DNA from: UMGS363 sp051881815
GTDB lineage: Bacteria; Bacillota; Clostridia; Oscillospirales; Ruminococcaceae
NCBI GenBank assembly: GCA_051881815.1
Contig: JBJEQP010000057.1
Coordinates: 72,501-136,500, forward strand
Length of the DNA: 64,000 bases
Direction: 5' to 3'
The translations under genes were made by a program, and so were the position numbers. Under the pieces are notes generated by a model. It did not search any database. It was not told the DNA's origin and saw nothing but the letters and a program-made list of their open reading frames with translations. The stretch's first letter is position 1; each line of letters begins with the position of its first letter. Positions 24,181 to 32,255 of the stretch are shown here, piece after piece.

Positions 24181-25536
24181 TCAGTTCTTGAGATTGTTTA
24201 TGATATCCTCGATAGTTTCTTTAAGGTGGGGATCCTTATTCATTGATTTTGTGATCTCTTCACAATAATACATAATAGTGGAGTGATCTCTTCCGCCGAT
24301 ATCAAGACCGATGGATTTAAAGCTCAAGGGGGTCGTTTCCTTTATTATATAGGCGCTGACCTTTCGGGCGAGGGATATTTTCGATGTACGCTTGTTTGAG
24401 AGGATGTCTTCGGAGGTTACTCCATACACTTCGGCAACGTGAGATAGGACTCTGTCTATTGTTATGGGAGAAGGCGTATCGTCCGAAAGTATCTCTCTGA
24501 CTGTGCTCTGTGCCTGTGCGATCGTCGGAGGAGTTCCGACAAGGTGCATTGAAGCTTTCATTTTCTTCACGCAGCCTTCAAGCTGTCTGATATTGGATTT
24601 GAGCTTGTCCGCAATGTAGTTTGCAACATCGTCCGAGAGATTGAGATTAAGAAGCTCTGCTTTTCTTCTTACGATAGCAACTCTTGTTTCAAAGTCGGGG
24701 GCGGAGATATCTGCAATAAGTCCCCATTCAAAACGGGTACGGATACGGTCTTCGAGGGTTTTGATATCCTTCGGAGGACGGTCGGAGGTAAGAACGATCT
24801 GCTTGCCGATCTTATGAAGCTCATTGAAGGTATGGAAAAATTCTTCCTGCGTTGATTCCTTTCCGGCGATGAACTGAACATCATCGACGAGAAGAACGTC
24901 TGCACTTCTGTATTTCTGATGAAATTGCGAAGTATCCTTCTTCTGCTGGATAGCATTGATAAGCTCATTGGCAAAGGTTTCGCCCGTTACATAGATGATA
25001 TTGATATCGGGATTGTTCTTTTTTATCTCATTGCTTATGGCAGTCATAAGGTGAGTTTTTCCAAGACCGGAGGGACCGTGGATAAAAAGGGGATTGTATG
25101 CGCTGCCGGGATTCTTTGCAACGGTAGTGCTTGCAGCGTAGGCAAACTCGTTGGAATGACCGACGATAAATGTATCAAAGGTATAGTCATACTCGGCATT
25201 GGAGAATGACTGTTCAAGCTCGCGGCGCTTCTCAATAGGGGATTCTTCCTCTTCGTCATCCTGCACGGCTGTATCTCCAAGCGGAATTATTTCGATTTCT
25301 ACAGGAAAGCCGAGAACATTTATAAAGGCATCGGAGAGCATAGTGCTGTAATTCTTTAGGATTATACCTTTCTGAAACTCGGACTGAACATTAAAATAAG
25401 CGACATTTTCATTGAGATCGACGGGTTTAAGAGTCTTTATCCAGAGATTGAATGCAACGTCCGTCAATTCTCTGTTATTGACTTTCGTTTGAAAATAGTC
25501 GAGAACCTTGTCAAAAACTTCGACAAAGGAATTCAT
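24181..25536 (-). CDS. dnaA: Replication initiator DnaA
   Basis: 451 aa. Domain I lies at about 1-80, a short acidic linker follows, and the AAA+ domain has GPSGLGKTHL (Walker A), VLLVDDVQFI (Walker B) and the arginine-finger region LEDRIRTRFEWGL. Domain IV ends in GGRDHSTIMYY, the box-recognition signature, with Ser in place of the common Thr after DH. The gene has its own promoter and a strong AAGGAG site. It opens oriC by binding boxes and trios in the adjacent 23690-24180 region. Confidence 0.98.
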   Translation of the reverse strand: MNSFVEVFDKVLDYFQTKVNNRELTDVAFNLWIKTLKPVDLNENVAYFNVQSEFQKGIILKNYSTMLSDAFINVLGFPVEIEIIPLGDTAVQDDEEEESPIEKRRELEQSFSNAEYDYTFDTFIVGHSNEFAYAASTTVAKNPGSAYNPLFIHGPSGLGKTHLMTAISNEIKKNNPDINIIYVTGETFANELINAIQQKKDTSQFHQKYRSADVLLVDDVQFIAGKESTQEEFFHTFNELHKIGKQIVLTSDRPPKDIKTLEDRIRTRFEWGLIADISAPDFETRVAIVRRKAELLNLNLSDDVANYIADKLKSNIRQLEGCVKKMKASMHLVGTPPTIAQAQSTVREILSDDTPSPITIDRVLSHVAEVYGVTSEDILSNKRTSKISLARKVSAYIIKETTPLSFKSIGLDIGGRDHSTIMYYCEEITKSMNKDPHLKETIEDIINNLKN

Positions 25537-25584
25537 GATAAACCTACTCCTTGCGATAAAATAATAATAAGATAAATCTAAATA

Positions 25585-25613
25585 ATTATAGCATATTTTT
25601 AAGTTAATTGCAA
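25585..25613 (-). promoter_or_regulatory. dnaA promoter
   Basis: On the minus strand: TTGCAA, 17 bases, TATAAT with TGC just upstream (extended -10). A DnaA-box-like TGTGAAAAA lies immediately upstream of the -35 (about 25617-25625), a possible autoregulatory site. Confidence 0.8.
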
Positions 25614-25690
25614 GGGTTTTTCACAAAATAAAATGACATATATAATAGTATATAATAAAAGTTTTTCATAAGACAAAATACAATAGATAA

Positions 25691-25865
25691 TACTAATCTT
25701 CAATCAACCTATAGACAAATCCTCGGCTATAATAATTCCACTCTGCGTCAAACTCCCTTGCAAGGCATCAAGCCTTGCTGCGGTCGCTCTCCAAGGTAAA
25801 CAAGTTTACCTAATTGGAATTATTCTATCTGTCGGCTTTGTCTATAGAACGATTAAAGATTAGTA
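25691..25865. mobile_element. Family A MITE-like element, copy A2
   Basis: 175 bp with inverted ends TACTAATCTTCAATCAACC and (right) GATTAAAGATTAGTA. The interior has CTCTGCGTCAAACTCCC and the palindrome AGGTAAACAAGTTTACCT. It is inserted in the dnaA upstream region, inside what would be the second arm of the origin. The rest of the 25537-25969 gap holds the dnaA promoter and otherwise AT-rich sequence. Confidence 0.85.
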
Positions 25866-25969
25866 TAAATTAATTTTATAGGAAAGAAAACGGTCTATAA
25901 TATGTTGAATATTTTCCATTTTCCCGTCAAAGCTTAAAGAAATACAATTTTTTTGAAAGGCGGAAAATT

Positions 25970-27148
25970 ATGGACAGAAAGAACAGGCTTTATTTTTCGG
26001 ATGAGGGTATTTTATCATCGGGAAAAAGGATCACAGCAGATGAAGCGGCTTTGATAGGAAGGGGAGCTTCACGGCTCTCACGCAGCATTGTAGTTGGGGT
26101 AAAGGCTTCTCCAACATCGGAAGCGCTTGCGCTGGCATTTTCTGCGGCGGCGCTTGAATGCGGTGCGGATATTCTTTTTGCGGGGAATGTATCGCTGCCC
26201 GAGCTTTTCTATATTTCAAATAAGACGGATGAGGAAAGCATTGCCGTTTATATCAGCTCGGTTTTTTATCCCTCGTTCCGTTTTTTCCGCAGAGGGGGAG
26301 GAGAGCTTTCACGGGATATGGAAGAAATGCTTTTTGAAAGTGATAATATGAAAACGGAAAGCTTTGAAATCGGAAAGATATCGGACATATCTTCATTCAG
26401 AGTTATCTATGTTTCACATCTGAAAAAGCTGCTCGGGGTGGATTCGGAGAAATATGAAAGCTTCCCTTATTCAGTCGTTGTGAACAGTCCGTCGGAAAGG
26501 ATAAGGCTGCTTTTTTCCGAGGTTTTGCCGAAGGTTGAAGGAAAAGAAGTTCTTGCATTCCATATCAGCGAAGATGGTGTAAAATGCACAGCCTTTACAG
26601 AGTCAACCGGGTACATTCAATGCGGAAAGCTTATGATGCTTGCTTTGAAATATCATATCAAGGATTACAAGGGTAATGTCTTTAAGATCCCGAAGGATAT
26701 CTCGGGTGCGGCGGAGAAGATAGCGGCTGAATATGGTGTGAAGCTTGAACGCTCGCAGGAGGCTGAACTTGACTTTTACTACGATAAAATTTTACTAATT
26801 ATAGAAATAATAAGAATTATACAGAAAACAGGACAAAAACTTTATAAGCTATGCGAAGACCTGCCGAAATATGCGGAGCTTGACCGTTACATTCCTATTG
26901 AAAAGGAAAGCTCCACAGAAAAAATAAAAACACTTTGCAATGAGTATAAAAATGGTAAAAACTACATTTTGGATAAAGATTTCAGTGGAGGAGTGACGAT
27001 AAATGACGCTTTAGGGAAAATTTCCGTTACTCCGATACGTTCGGGAAAGGGAATAATGCTCCATGCGGAGAGCACGGCAATGGAATCGGCGGCTGAACTC
27101 TGCGATCATTACGAAAGAATTCTTCACGGAGAGCATGATTTTCGTTAA
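25970..27148 (+). CDS. Degenerate alpha-D-phosphohexomutase homologue (GlmM/PMM-like pseudoenzyme)
   Basis: 392 aa, ATG after GAAAGGCGG. I align it to GlmM/ManB proteins by eye. Residues about 40-90 (VGVKASPTSEALALAFSAAA...) follow the domain 1 pattern VGrDgRpSS..L..A...G, but the phosphoserine loop TASHNP is replaced by ISSVFYPS. A middle segment (HISEDGVKC...) aligns with FDGDADRC...; the metal-binding D-x-D-x-D is lost. GGVTI...ISVTPIRSGKGIML aligns with the domain 4 phosphate loop (RPSGTEP), also lost. It is therefore probably not a mutase. It is the first rightward gene of oriC, between dnaA and rpmH. Role unknown; sugar-phosphate sensing or a scaffold role is possible. Confidence 0.7.
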   Translation: MDRKNRLYFSDEGILSSGKRITADEAALIGRGASRLSRSIVVGVKASPTSEALALAFSAAALECGADILFAGNVSLPELFYISNKTDEESIAVYISSVFYPSFRFFRRGGGELSRDMEEMLFESDNMKTESFEIGKISDISSFRVIYVSHLKKLLGVDSEKYESFPYSVVVNSPSERIRLLFSEVLPKVEGKEVLAFHISEDGVKCTAFTESTGYIQCGKLMMLALKYHIKDYKGNVFKIPKDISGAAEKIAAEYGVKLERSQEAELDFYYDKILLIIEIIRIIQKTGQKLYKLCEDLPKYAELDRYIPIEKESSTEKIKTLCNEYKNGKNYILDKDFSGGVTINDALGKISVTPIRSGKGIMLHAESTAMESAAELCDHYERILHGEHDFR

Positions 27149-27233
27149 AAACTCTAAATTTAAAAAGGTTTTGTCGATTTTTTTATGACAATAAGCAGAA
27201 AATTAAAAATCTGAAAAAAATTGAAAAAAACAC

Positions 27234-27263
27234 TTGACAGAGCAGTGCAAAATGAAATATAAT
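27234..27263 (+). promoter_or_regulatory. rpmH promoter
   Basis: TTGACA (27234-27239), 18 bases, TATAAT (27258-27263). The leader of about 120 bases contains small stems (TTGTCTGCGTCGGACAA at about 27336) before an AAAGGAGGAG site. Confidence 0.8.
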
Positions 27264-27387
27264 AATAAATTGATAGGGTGTATTTTACCCTAATGATAAT
27301 ATGTCCTTTCGGCAGGGCTGCTTCGGCGCTTTGTCTGCGTCGGACAAGGGCAATGCTTATATTTGAAATAAAAGGAGGAGTAATAAA

Positions 27388-27522
27388 ATGAAAAGAACAT
27401 ACCAGCCTAAGAAGCTTCACAGAAAAAAAGAACACGGCTTCATGAAGAGAATGGCAACAAGAAACGGTCGTAAGGTTTTGGCTAGAAGACGTGCTAAGGG
27501 CAGAAAAAGACTCTCTTACTAA
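27388..27522 (+). CDS. rpmH: Ribosomal protein L34
   Basis: 44 codons, MKRTYQPKKLHRKKEHGF at the start and GRKVLARRRAKGRKRLSY at the end: a full-length, canonical L34 of the large subunit. AAAGGAGGAG lies 8 bases upstream. It leads the rpmH-rnpA-yidD-yidC-jag run. Confidence 0.98.
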   Translation: MKRTYQPKKLHRKKEHGFMKRMATRNGRKVLARRRAKGRKRLSY

Positions 27523-27528
27523 GGAACA

Positions 27529-27690
27529 CTGATTAATACGTTTCAGCCGTTTTTCAAAACGGCGAAACGAACGATTCGCTTTAATCAGCTTTTTCCTAAT
27601 TAACAGATATAAAGGGGGCAAAAGGATTCTTTCTGCCCTTTTGTATGAGTCTGAGCTTTTAAACGGACCGCAATCGGGTTTGCCCCCTTT
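27529..27690 (+). promoter_or_regulatory. Structured rpmH-rnpA spacer with competing hairpins
   Basis: A first hairpin CGTTTC-a-GCCGTTTT/AAAACGGC-GAAACG (27539-27569) is enclosed by CTGATTAA/TTAATCAG and followed by CTTTTTCC. A second 5' arm AAAGGGGGCA (27611) can pair with either TGCCCTTTT (27634) or TGCCCCCTTT (27680), each followed by T-rich sequence. This could trim or attenuate rnpA expression relative to rpmH. Confidence 0.6.
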
Positions 27691-27731
27691 TGTGGTCTTT
27701 TTTCTTTTAAAAAGAAATACGGCGGTTTTTT

Positions 27732-28124
27732 ATGATCTATACTATTAAAATGAAAGAGAATAAGGAGTTCCTCGGTCTTTTCAAGAAGGGATACTATGTC
27801 TGCGGAAGAGCCTGCGTTGTTTATTTCCGCAGGAACGGTACTTCAATGAACAAGCTCGGCATCTCGACGGGAAAGAAAACGGGAAACGCTGTAGTACGAA
27901 GCCGCTGCCGCAGGATAATCCGTCAGGCTTACCGTGAGAATGAGCAGCTTATCCCGAGGGGATTTAATATAGTTGTCGTTTCGCGAGAGGGCTGCGGTGA
28001 CTGCAAATCTACCGATATCAGCAAATTCATAAGGACAAAGCTTATTCCTGCAATGAATGACCCAAATCCGAAAAAGCGCAGCAAAAACGTTAAAAAATCT
28101 AAACAATCGGAAAATAATAAATAA
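27732..28124 (+). CDS. rnpA: Ribonuclease P protein component
   Basis: 130 aa. It supports the RNase P RNA in 5' maturation of tRNA. The core GKKTGNAVVRSRCRRIIRQAYR is the conserved RNR-type helix (RSRCRR here). The Lys/Asn-rich C-terminal tail of about 20 residues is longer than usual. The start at 27732 could be shifted to the Met at codon 7. It follows rpmH as in most bacteria. Confidence 0.95.
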   Translation: MIYTIKMKENKEFLGLFKKGYYVCGRACVVYFRRNGTSMNKLGISTGKKTGNAVVRSRCRRIIRQAYRENEQLIPRGFNIVVVSREGCGDCKSTDISKFIRTKLIPAMNDPNPKKRSKNVKKSKQSENNK

Positions 28125-28156
28125 TTTATTACTGTTTGTATATTACTATCTGTTAT

Positions 28157-28429
28157 ATGAAGTATATTTTATCACTGCTGGTAAAATTTTATAGAAAGAT
28201 AATTTCGCCGCTAAAACCACCCTGCTGCAAATATTACCCGACCTGTTCGGCGTATGCGCTTGAGGCGCTTCGCAAGCACGGTGCGGCAAAGGGGTCTGTT
28301 CTTGCCGTATGGAGGCTGTTAAGGTGCAATCCTTACAGCAACGGCGGTGTTGACAAGGTTCCGGATAAATTCTTCCTTTATACTCTCAAAAGCCGAAAAA
28401 AACGGGAAGAAAGAGAAAATATTATATAA
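28157..28429 (+). CDS. yidD: Membrane protein insertion efficiency factor YidD
   Basis: 90 aa from the ATG at 28157. An N-terminal amphipathic helix (MKYILSLLVKFYRKIISPL) is followed by the diagnostic YYPTCSAYALEALRKHG and WRLLRCNPYSNGG. Helps YidC-dependent membrane insertion. The position between rnpA and yidC is conserved. Confidence 0.96.
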   Translation: MKYILSLLVKFYRKIISPLKPPCCKYYPTCSAYALEALRKHGAAKGSVLAVWRLLRCNPYSNGGVDKVPDKFFLYTLKSRKKREERENII

Positions 28430-28504
28430 ACTAAATGTATATATTTAGAAAATAATTACTTTATGTATTTTATTATATAGAAAATCAGAATTTTGGAGGT
28501 CAAA

Positions 28505-29665
28505 ATGGGCATAATCAGCAGAATTATCGGTTATCCGCTTGGCTGGGTAATGTGGCTGTTCTATCATCTCTGTAACAATTATGCGCTTGCGATCGTTCTT
28601 TTCACGATCGTGACAAAGCTTATAATGATCCCTACGCAGATCAAGACGCAGAAATCCACAGTCGTAATGCAGTCGCTCCAGCCGAAGCTTGAAAAGCTCA
28701 AGAAGCAGTACGGAAAGAATCAGGAAAAGTACAACGAAGAGGTCATGAAGCTTTATGCGGAGGAGGACTGCAACCCTATGGGTTCATGTCTGCCGATGCT
28801 TATCCAGTTCCCTATACTTTACGGTATATTCGATGTAGTTTACCGTCCTATTACTCATATTTTAAGGATAAAGTCGGATATTATCGAGGCTGCAAAGGAG
28901 ATACTCGCAAATACTCCTATTGCAGAGGGCAACAGTTATTTTTCTGTACGTCCCGAAATTTACATCACACAAGCTATCAAAAATCCCGAATATGTCGGAC
29001 TTTTCTCCGACCCGAAGTTCGACGAGCTTAAAGCAAAGGTACTCGATTTCAACAATACTCTTTTCGGGGTAGACCTTGACCTTACTCCTACCTTCCACCC
29101 CGAAGTATGGAACAGCGCAGCGATAATTCTTCTGCTTATTCCTATTATGTCCGGTGTATTCCAGATGGCTTCCTCCATTTACAGCCAGATCCGTCAGAAG
29201 AAGATGAACCCTTCCGCTATGCAGGGACCGCAGGCAGGCTCAATGCTGCTTCTTACCTTTGGTATGCCTATTTTCGCTGTATGGATCGCATACAAGTATC
29301 CTGCCGCTATCGGTTTCTACTGGGCAGCATCCGCATTTTTCTCCTTTATCTCAATGATAATCATTAATAAGATATACACGCCCGAATATGTTCAGAAGCT
29401 TGTTGAAAAGGATAAGCTCAAAAAGAAGAACCAGAAGAAAAAGGGAATGATGGAGCGTTATCAGCAGCTTATGCAGGAACAGATGGCTGCGCAGAACGGC
29501 GGAAAAACAGCCGTATCAAGGGTTTCCGACGATGATGATGATGGTGAAGTAAAGCTCTCCAAGTCACAGCAGAGGGAATACGAGCGCAGACTTATCAACG
29601 AAGCAAGAAGAAGACAGGCTGAAAAGTACGGCGATGAATACTACGAGGATGACGACAACGACTAA
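28505..29665 (+). CDS. yidC: Membrane protein insertase YidC/Oxa1 family
   Basis: 386 aa from the ATG at 28505, 5 bases after GGAGG; a TTG four codons earlier overlaps that site. The core has IVTKLIMIPTQIKTQKS, CNPMGSCLPMLIQFPIL and FYWAASAFFSFISM. About 80 residues of extra-cytoplasmic insert lie between helices 2 and 3 (about 115-200). No lipobox is seen. The C-terminal tail is Lys- then Asp/Glu-rich. Inserts membrane proteins alone or with Sec. Confidence 0.96.
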   Translation: MGIISRIIGYPLGWVMWLFYHLCNNYALAIVLFTIVTKLIMIPTQIKTQKSTVVMQSLQPKLEKLKKQYGKNQEKYNEEVMKLYAEEDCNPMGSCLPMLIQFPILYGIFDVVYRPITHILRIKSDIIEAAKEILANTPIAEGNSYFSVRPEIYITQAIKNPEYVGLFSDPKFDELKAKVLDFNNTLFGVDLDLTPTFHPEVWNSAAIILLLIPIMSGVFQMASSIYSQIRQKKMNPSAMQGPQAGSMLLLTFGMPIFAVWIAYKYPAAIGFYWAASAFFSFISMIIINKIYTPEYVQKLVEKDKLKKKNQKKKGMMERYQQLMQEQMAAQNGGKTAVSRVSDDDDDGEVKLSKSQQREYERRLINEARRRQAEKYGDEYYEDDDND

Positions 29666-29723
29666 AATAGTCAATTTCGGCTTTTTTGCCGATGAATAAT
29701 ATTTTTTAGAGAGGAGCATTTTC

Positions 29724-30509
29724 ATGAAACAGGTTTTTACAGCCAAGTCCATAGATGAAGCAAAGGCTATGGCAGCAGCAGCATTCGGCGCTGAAGAAAG
29801 CAAGATCAAGTTCGTAGTTCTTGAGGAACCGAAAAAAGGTCTTTTCGGTATCGTAAAGGGAGAAGCAAAGGTAGAGGCTGAATATGAGCCTTCAAAGGCA
29901 CAGGTCGCAGCTGACTATATAAAGGGGATCCTTGAAAATATGGACATTGATTCCTCACTCAACGTTACAGAAACAGAGGACGGCGCAGTTATTGAGATAC
30001 TCGGCGATACAAGCGGTGCCATCATCGGCAGAAGAGGCGAAACTCTTGACGCTATCCAGTATCTTGCTTCGATGACTGCAAACAAGGGTGATAAGGAATA
30101 CTACCGCATCAATGTTGACTCCTGCGGCTATCGTGAAAAGAGAAAGGCTATCCTTGAAGACCTTGCAGTCAAGATATCCAAGACCGTTATCAGAACGGGC
30201 AGAACAACAACTCTTGAACCGATGAATCCTTATGAAAGACGCATCATTCACTCCGCTGTAGCAAACATTGAGGGCGTTACCTCCAAGAGCATCGGCGAAG
30301 AGCCTTACAGAAAGGTTTCTATTTCTTCAACAAATCCCCGTCCGAGAAGGGATGGAAAGACCGGCTACAAGCGCGGCGGAAAGAGAAACGGTGAGATCAC
30401 ACCTCGTTCGCTCGATATGATGAAGACATCCTTTGAAAAAGAATACAAGAAGCCGAAGCCTGAAGACGATCTTATTTCGGGTGATCTTTACGGCAAGATC
30501 GACATCTGA
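29724..30509 (+). CDS. jag: Jag/KhpB RNA-binding protein
   Basis: 261 aa: Jag-N domain (1-50, KQVFTAKSIDEAKAMAA), KH domain (GDTSGAIIGRRGETLDAIQYL, about 90-130) and R3H domain (EPMNPYERRIIHSAV, about 170-190). The basic C-terminal tail of about 60 residues is long for the family. It binds RNA with KhpA and affects cell elongation in other Gram-positives. It follows yidC at 58 bp. Confidence 0.95.
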   Translation: MKQVFTAKSIDEAKAMAAAAFGAEESKIKFVVLEEPKKGLFGIVKGEAKVEAEYEPSKAQVAADYIKGILENMDIDSSLNVTETEDGAVIEILGDTSGAIIGRRGETLDAIQYLASMTANKGDKEYYRINVDSCGYREKRKAILEDLAVKISKTVIRTGRTTTLEPMNPYERRIIHSAVANIEGVTSKSIGEEPYRKVSISSTNPRPRRDGKTGYKRGGKRNGEITPRSLDMMKTSFEKEYKKPKPEDDLISGDLYGKIDI

Positions 30510-30566
30510 GGAAATATAAGATTTCCCATAGTTTTACCGCACAATTTACTTTGTGCGGTATTCTAA

Positions 30567-30797
30567 TACTAATCCCCATTTGTTCTGTAGATAAAGTCGG
30601 CAGATAGAATTGCACCAATTAGGTTAACTTGTTTACCTTGGAGAGCGACCGCAGGCGTTCTGGTCTGTCGGTCAGCCCCTCTGTCACTTCGTGACACCTC
30701 CCCTCACAGGGGGAGATCACGCACGGCAAGGGAGCTTGACGACGAGTGGTGTAATTATAGCTGCCTAATTTATCTACAGGTTAAATGGGGATTAGTA
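30567..30797. mobile_element. Family A MITE-like element, copy A3, with nested insertion
   Basis: 231 bp. The ends are TACTAATCCCCATTTG and (right) TTAAATGGGGATTAGTA. The core has AGGTTAACTTGTTTACCT and GGAGCTTGACGACGAGTGG. It is longer than its relatives because of about 66 bp at 30657-30722. The right end reads TCTACA, 17 bases, TATAAT toward mnmE, a possible promoter. Confidence 0.85.
30657..30722. repeat. Short hairpin repeat nested in MITE A3
   Basis: Contains GTCAGCCCCTCTG, TGTCACTTCGTGACA (hairpin), and CCCCTCACAGGGG (hairpin). It interrupts the A-family core relative to copies A1, A2, A4 and A5. Similar GC-rich hairpin repeats are common in gut Clostridia, which I recall but cannot check here. 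Confidence 0.65.
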
Positions 30798-30815
30798 TAA
30801 TATTCGGAGGAATTT

Positions 30816-32189
30816 ATGGCAAGATCAAATACAATTGCTGCCGTTTCCACGCCGAGAGGTGCAGGCGGAATAGCTGTTATAAGAATAAGCGGCGATGATG
30901 CTTTTTCTGTATGCGATAAGATATTCACGCCTATATCAAGCCGCAAAAAACCGTCCGAGATGGACGGCTACACCTGTGCGTTCGGAAGGATAGAATATGA
31001 CGGAGAATTTTTCGACGAATGTGTGCTGACAGTTTTCCACGATCCGAGGTCGTACACGGGGGAAAACGTTGCGGAGATATCCTGTCACGGCGGTATTTTT
31101 GTTACGGAAAACATCTTAAAGCTTGTTTACTCTCTCGGTGCAAGGCCCGCTGAACCGGGCGAGTTCACAAAGAGAGCTTTTCTCAATGGAAAGATGAATC
31201 TTATCGAAGCCGAATCGGTTATGGATATAATTTCGGCGGAGGGAAGCGCAAGTCTTCGTTCGGCTGCTGCGCTCAAAAAGGGTGCGCTTTTCGGCAGGAT
31301 AAATGAGGTATCAAAGTCGCTTTTGCATCTGCTCGGTGAGCTTGCTGCCTGGAATGATTATCCCGAGGAGGACATCCCCGCGGTCGATGAAGAAACAATG
31401 CTCGGGACGCTGACAAGTGCAAAAGCTTTACTTGAAGAGATACTTTCGACATACGACTACGGCAGGATATTACGCAGCGGCATTGACACTGCTATTATCG
31501 GCAAGCCAAATGTCGGAAAAAGCACTCTTATGAATCTTTTGAGCGGATGCGAGAGGAGCATTGTGACAGATATTGCAGGAACTACCCGTGATATCGTTGA
31601 GGAATCTGTTCGGCTCGGAGATATCGTTTTAAGGCTTTCCGACACGGCAGGTATCCGTGAAACGGAGGATATCGTCGAGGGCTTCGGCGTAAAAAAGGCA
31701 GAGGAAAAGATAGATTCTGCCGACCTTGTACTTGCGGTTTTTGATAACTCGCAGGAGCTTTCGCCCGAGGATATTGAGATCTGCGACAAATGCAGCGGAA
31801 AAAATGCGGTTGCTGTTATTAACAAGACTGACCTCGGAACAGTTATTGATACCGATTTTATCCGTTCAAGATTTGCTTCTGTTATTGAGATATCTGCAAA
31901 GTCGGCTGAAGGACTTGACAAATTACAATCTGTACTTACAGATATGTTTAAAACAAACAGTATAAACTATGATTCAGGTGTAATTGCAAATGAACGTCAG
32001 CGTGACTGCGTGAGAAATGCTTTGAACAGTCTTGATGAGAGTATAGGGGCGATAAAATTCGGTTCTACGCTTGACGCTGTTACAATACTAATTGATGAAA
32101 GTGAGAATTATCTGCTTGAATTGACGGGAGAACGTGCCAGTGAAGCAGTTGTAAATGAGGTTTTTTCTCATTTCTGTGTTGGAAAATAA
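30816..32189 (+). CDS. mnmE: tRNA modification GTPase MnmE
   Basis: 457 aa. The N-terminal folate-binding domain has DTIAA-like SNTIAAVSTPRGAGGIAVIRISG. The G domain has GKPNVGKSTLMN (G1), GTTRD (G2), DTAG (G3) and NKTD (G4). The C-terminal FCVGK carries the conserved catalytic-site Cys of the helical domain. With MnmG it adds carboxymethylaminomethyl groups to U34 of tRNAs. GGAGG lies 7 bases upstream of the ATG. Confidence 0.98.
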   Translation: MARSNTIAAVSTPRGAGGIAVIRISGDDAFSVCDKIFTPISSRKKPSEMDGYTCAFGRIEYDGEFFDECVLTVFHDPRSYTGENVAEISCHGGIFVTENILKLVYSLGARPAEPGEFTKRAFLNGKMNLIEAESVMDIISAEGSASLRSAAALKKGALFGRINEVSKSLLHLLGELAAWNDYPEEDIPAVDEETMLGTLTSAKALLEEILSTYDYGRILRSGIDTAIIGKPNVGKSTLMNLLSGCERSIVTDIAGTTRDIVEESVRLGDIVLRLSDTAGIRETEDIVEGFGVKKAEEKIDSADLVLAVFDNSQELSPEDIEICDKCSGKNAVAVINKTDLGTVIDTDFIRSRFASVIEISAKSAEGLDKLQSVLTDMFKTNSINYDSGVIANERQRDCVRNALNSLDESIGAIKFGSTLDAVTILIDESENYLLELTGERASEAVVNEVFSHFCVGK

Positions 32190-32212
32190 AGGAAATTGTT
32201 CTTTGAAATAAC

Positions 32213-32235
32213 AACGGTGTAATTTTTCCACCGTT
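32213..32235 (+). terminator. Weak hairpin between mnmE and mnmG
   Basis: AACGGTG/CACCGTT stem followed by TTAAG. Too few T residues for a strong terminator; may only reduce read-through. Confidence 0.45.
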
Positions 32236-32255
32236 TTAAGATAGGAATATTGAAA

